Source: Zygnema cylindricum (taxonomy: Eukaryota > Streptophyta > Zygnematophyceae > Zygnematales > Zygnemataceae). Taken from it: DNA of 64,000 bases. Below the pieces are notes generated by a model. That model saw only the letters and a program-made list of their open reading frames with translations, had not been told where the DNA came from and did no database searches. Each line of letters opens with the position of its first letter. Positions within the stretch are counted from its first letter, which is position 1. A program made the translations under genes and the position numbers. The stretch lies in NCBI GenBank assembly GCA_037447655.1, contig JBBHKE010001556.1, forward strand, positions 124,001 through 188,000. The letters are read 5' to 3'. Shown here in pieces: positions 63,200 to 64,000 of this stretch.

Positions 63200-64000
63200 A
63201 CTTAGTCCAATAGCATCTCTGCAAAACTGTAACTTTGGTGCAGGGAGAGCCTTGGTTAGCATGTCTGCGACCATTTTTTCCTCAGCCAAATAACATAATT
63301 TGATGACTCTATCAAGCACCTTTTCTCGGACAAAGTTTAACCTGATATCCGTGTGCTTACTTTTAAAGTGATGTCTAGGATTGGAGGCAATGGCAATGGC
63401 AGCCTGGTTATCGCACCAAATGACTTCAGGTCAAGTCTGCATGTACCCAAGTTCTGGGAGAAGTGCCTTCACCCATAGGAGCTCTTTAAGTGCCGAGCTT
63501 GCAGCCATATACTCTGACTCCATTGTTGAGTGTGCCGTGACCTTCTGAAGCTTGCAGCTCCAGCAACAGGTTCCATTTATAATATGCAAAACAAAACCAG
63601 TCGTTAAATTATCGCTAGGCATATCGCCTTAGCTAGCATCGCTCCAAGTCTGCAATTTCACTTCTCCACCTCCACGAACAAGTTTGAGGTTCCGAGTCCC
63701 TGCCAAGTATCTCAGAACCCTCTTTGCGGCTTCCCAGTCTGATTTCTTCCAATTCTGCAAGCTTGTACTTAGAACACCAATAGCAGTTGCGATATCCAGC
63801 CTCGTGCAATTCATAAAATAGATGAGGCTGCCTACCTCCTGCCTGTATGGTTTAGAGGCCATAAACTCCTCCTCCCCTAACTCTAGACTCTCACTAACTA
63901 GAATACCAGAATCTGAGTCATTTCCCTCCAATTTCTGCCTAAACTCCATAAGAGTTACACACCCTTTTACTTCCTTCATTTCAATTTTTTCAAGCATATT
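63200..64000 (-). pseudogene. Copia RT C-terminus and RNase H, element N (runs off right edge)
   Basis: Minus strand. RT end with FMNCTRLDIATAIG, then RNase H with W-S-D-A-S, E-S-E-Y-M-A and D-N-Q-A-A-I, and the C-terminus M-V-A-D-M-L-T-K-A-L. One TAA follows W-S-D-A-S (63626), and one TGA lies near 63431. Otherwise it is a single frame, so N is among the better-preserved copies. The element continues beyond 64000. Confidence 0.85.

Overview
The window is eukaryotic nuclear DNA made almost entirely of Ty1/Copia LTR retrotransposons, nested into and truncating one another, with stretches of AT-rich DNA, small inverted-repeat elements and simple repeats between them. I find no convincing host gene, no rRNA and no functional tRNA gene. 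The coding fragments are plant-type Copia gag, protease, integrase, RT and RNase H. The primer-binding sites match the anticodon arm of a plant-type initiator Met tRNA as I remember it. This suggests a plant or alga with a repeat-rich genome; the sequence alone does not settle the lineage. Three 10-N runs (1246, 35381, 49512) are scaffold gaps inside or beside retroelements.

Layout. 1-5339: three minus-strand Copia remnants (A, A', O) joined end to end. 5340-8471: minus-strand element M, cut by an LTR fragment (8472-9232). 9233-13488: plus-strand element B with paired LTRs, a gag-like ORF and no pol. 13493-15837: a CTAT microsatellite, a 1.2 kb purine-rich tract and a 52-bp minisatellite of about 20 units. 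15980-27156: an old plus-strand element D, broken by element E (17730-24229) and by an LTR (24468-25647). 27157-35380: minus-strand G, G' and H. G' and H share one LTR, and H is interrupted by a solo LTR with target-site duplication (TSD) TGAGA. 35391-39585: non-coding DNA with direct repeats, several MITE-like elements and a 0.94 kb inverted-repeat element. 39586-46676: element I with both LTRs and TSD TCGTC, itself carrying a solo LTR with TSD TGATC. 46677-48385: the continuation of I's insertion locus. 48385-58822: J, K (plus) and L (minus, inserted in K). 58823-62183: AT-rich DNA. 62184-64000: the 3' end of minus-strand element N.

Every coding copy carries stops or frameshifts, so these are dead copies. 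The shared LTR architecture is still informative. (1) The LTR ends after the gag start codon: the ATG and the first 6 to 19 codons lie inside the LTR. The next Gln codon spans the LTR/PBS boundary as CA|G, and the PBS itself is translated as V-M-G-P-P. This is proved by solo LTRs with clean TSDs that still carry that ATG. (2) The PBS (GGTTATGGGCCCACC) corresponds to the anticodon stem-loop of initiator tRNA-Met, implying priming by a half-tRNA. (3) LTRs of the E/H/K/L/A group carry a stem-loop with a conserved loop (TGACTACGACAAGT) whose stems differ between copies but stay paired. (4) Just downstream of it they carry a tRNA-like A-box/B-box module, always antisense to the element.

Two LTR groups can be told apart by the peptide at their 3' end. 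The 'FQ' group (A, A', E, G', H, K, L and the LTRs at 8472 and 32730) encodes M-E-V-T-E-F-Q or close variants. The 'QQ' group (B, D, G, I, M, N and the LTR at 24468) encodes Ser/Thr-rich or short peptides ending in Q-Q.
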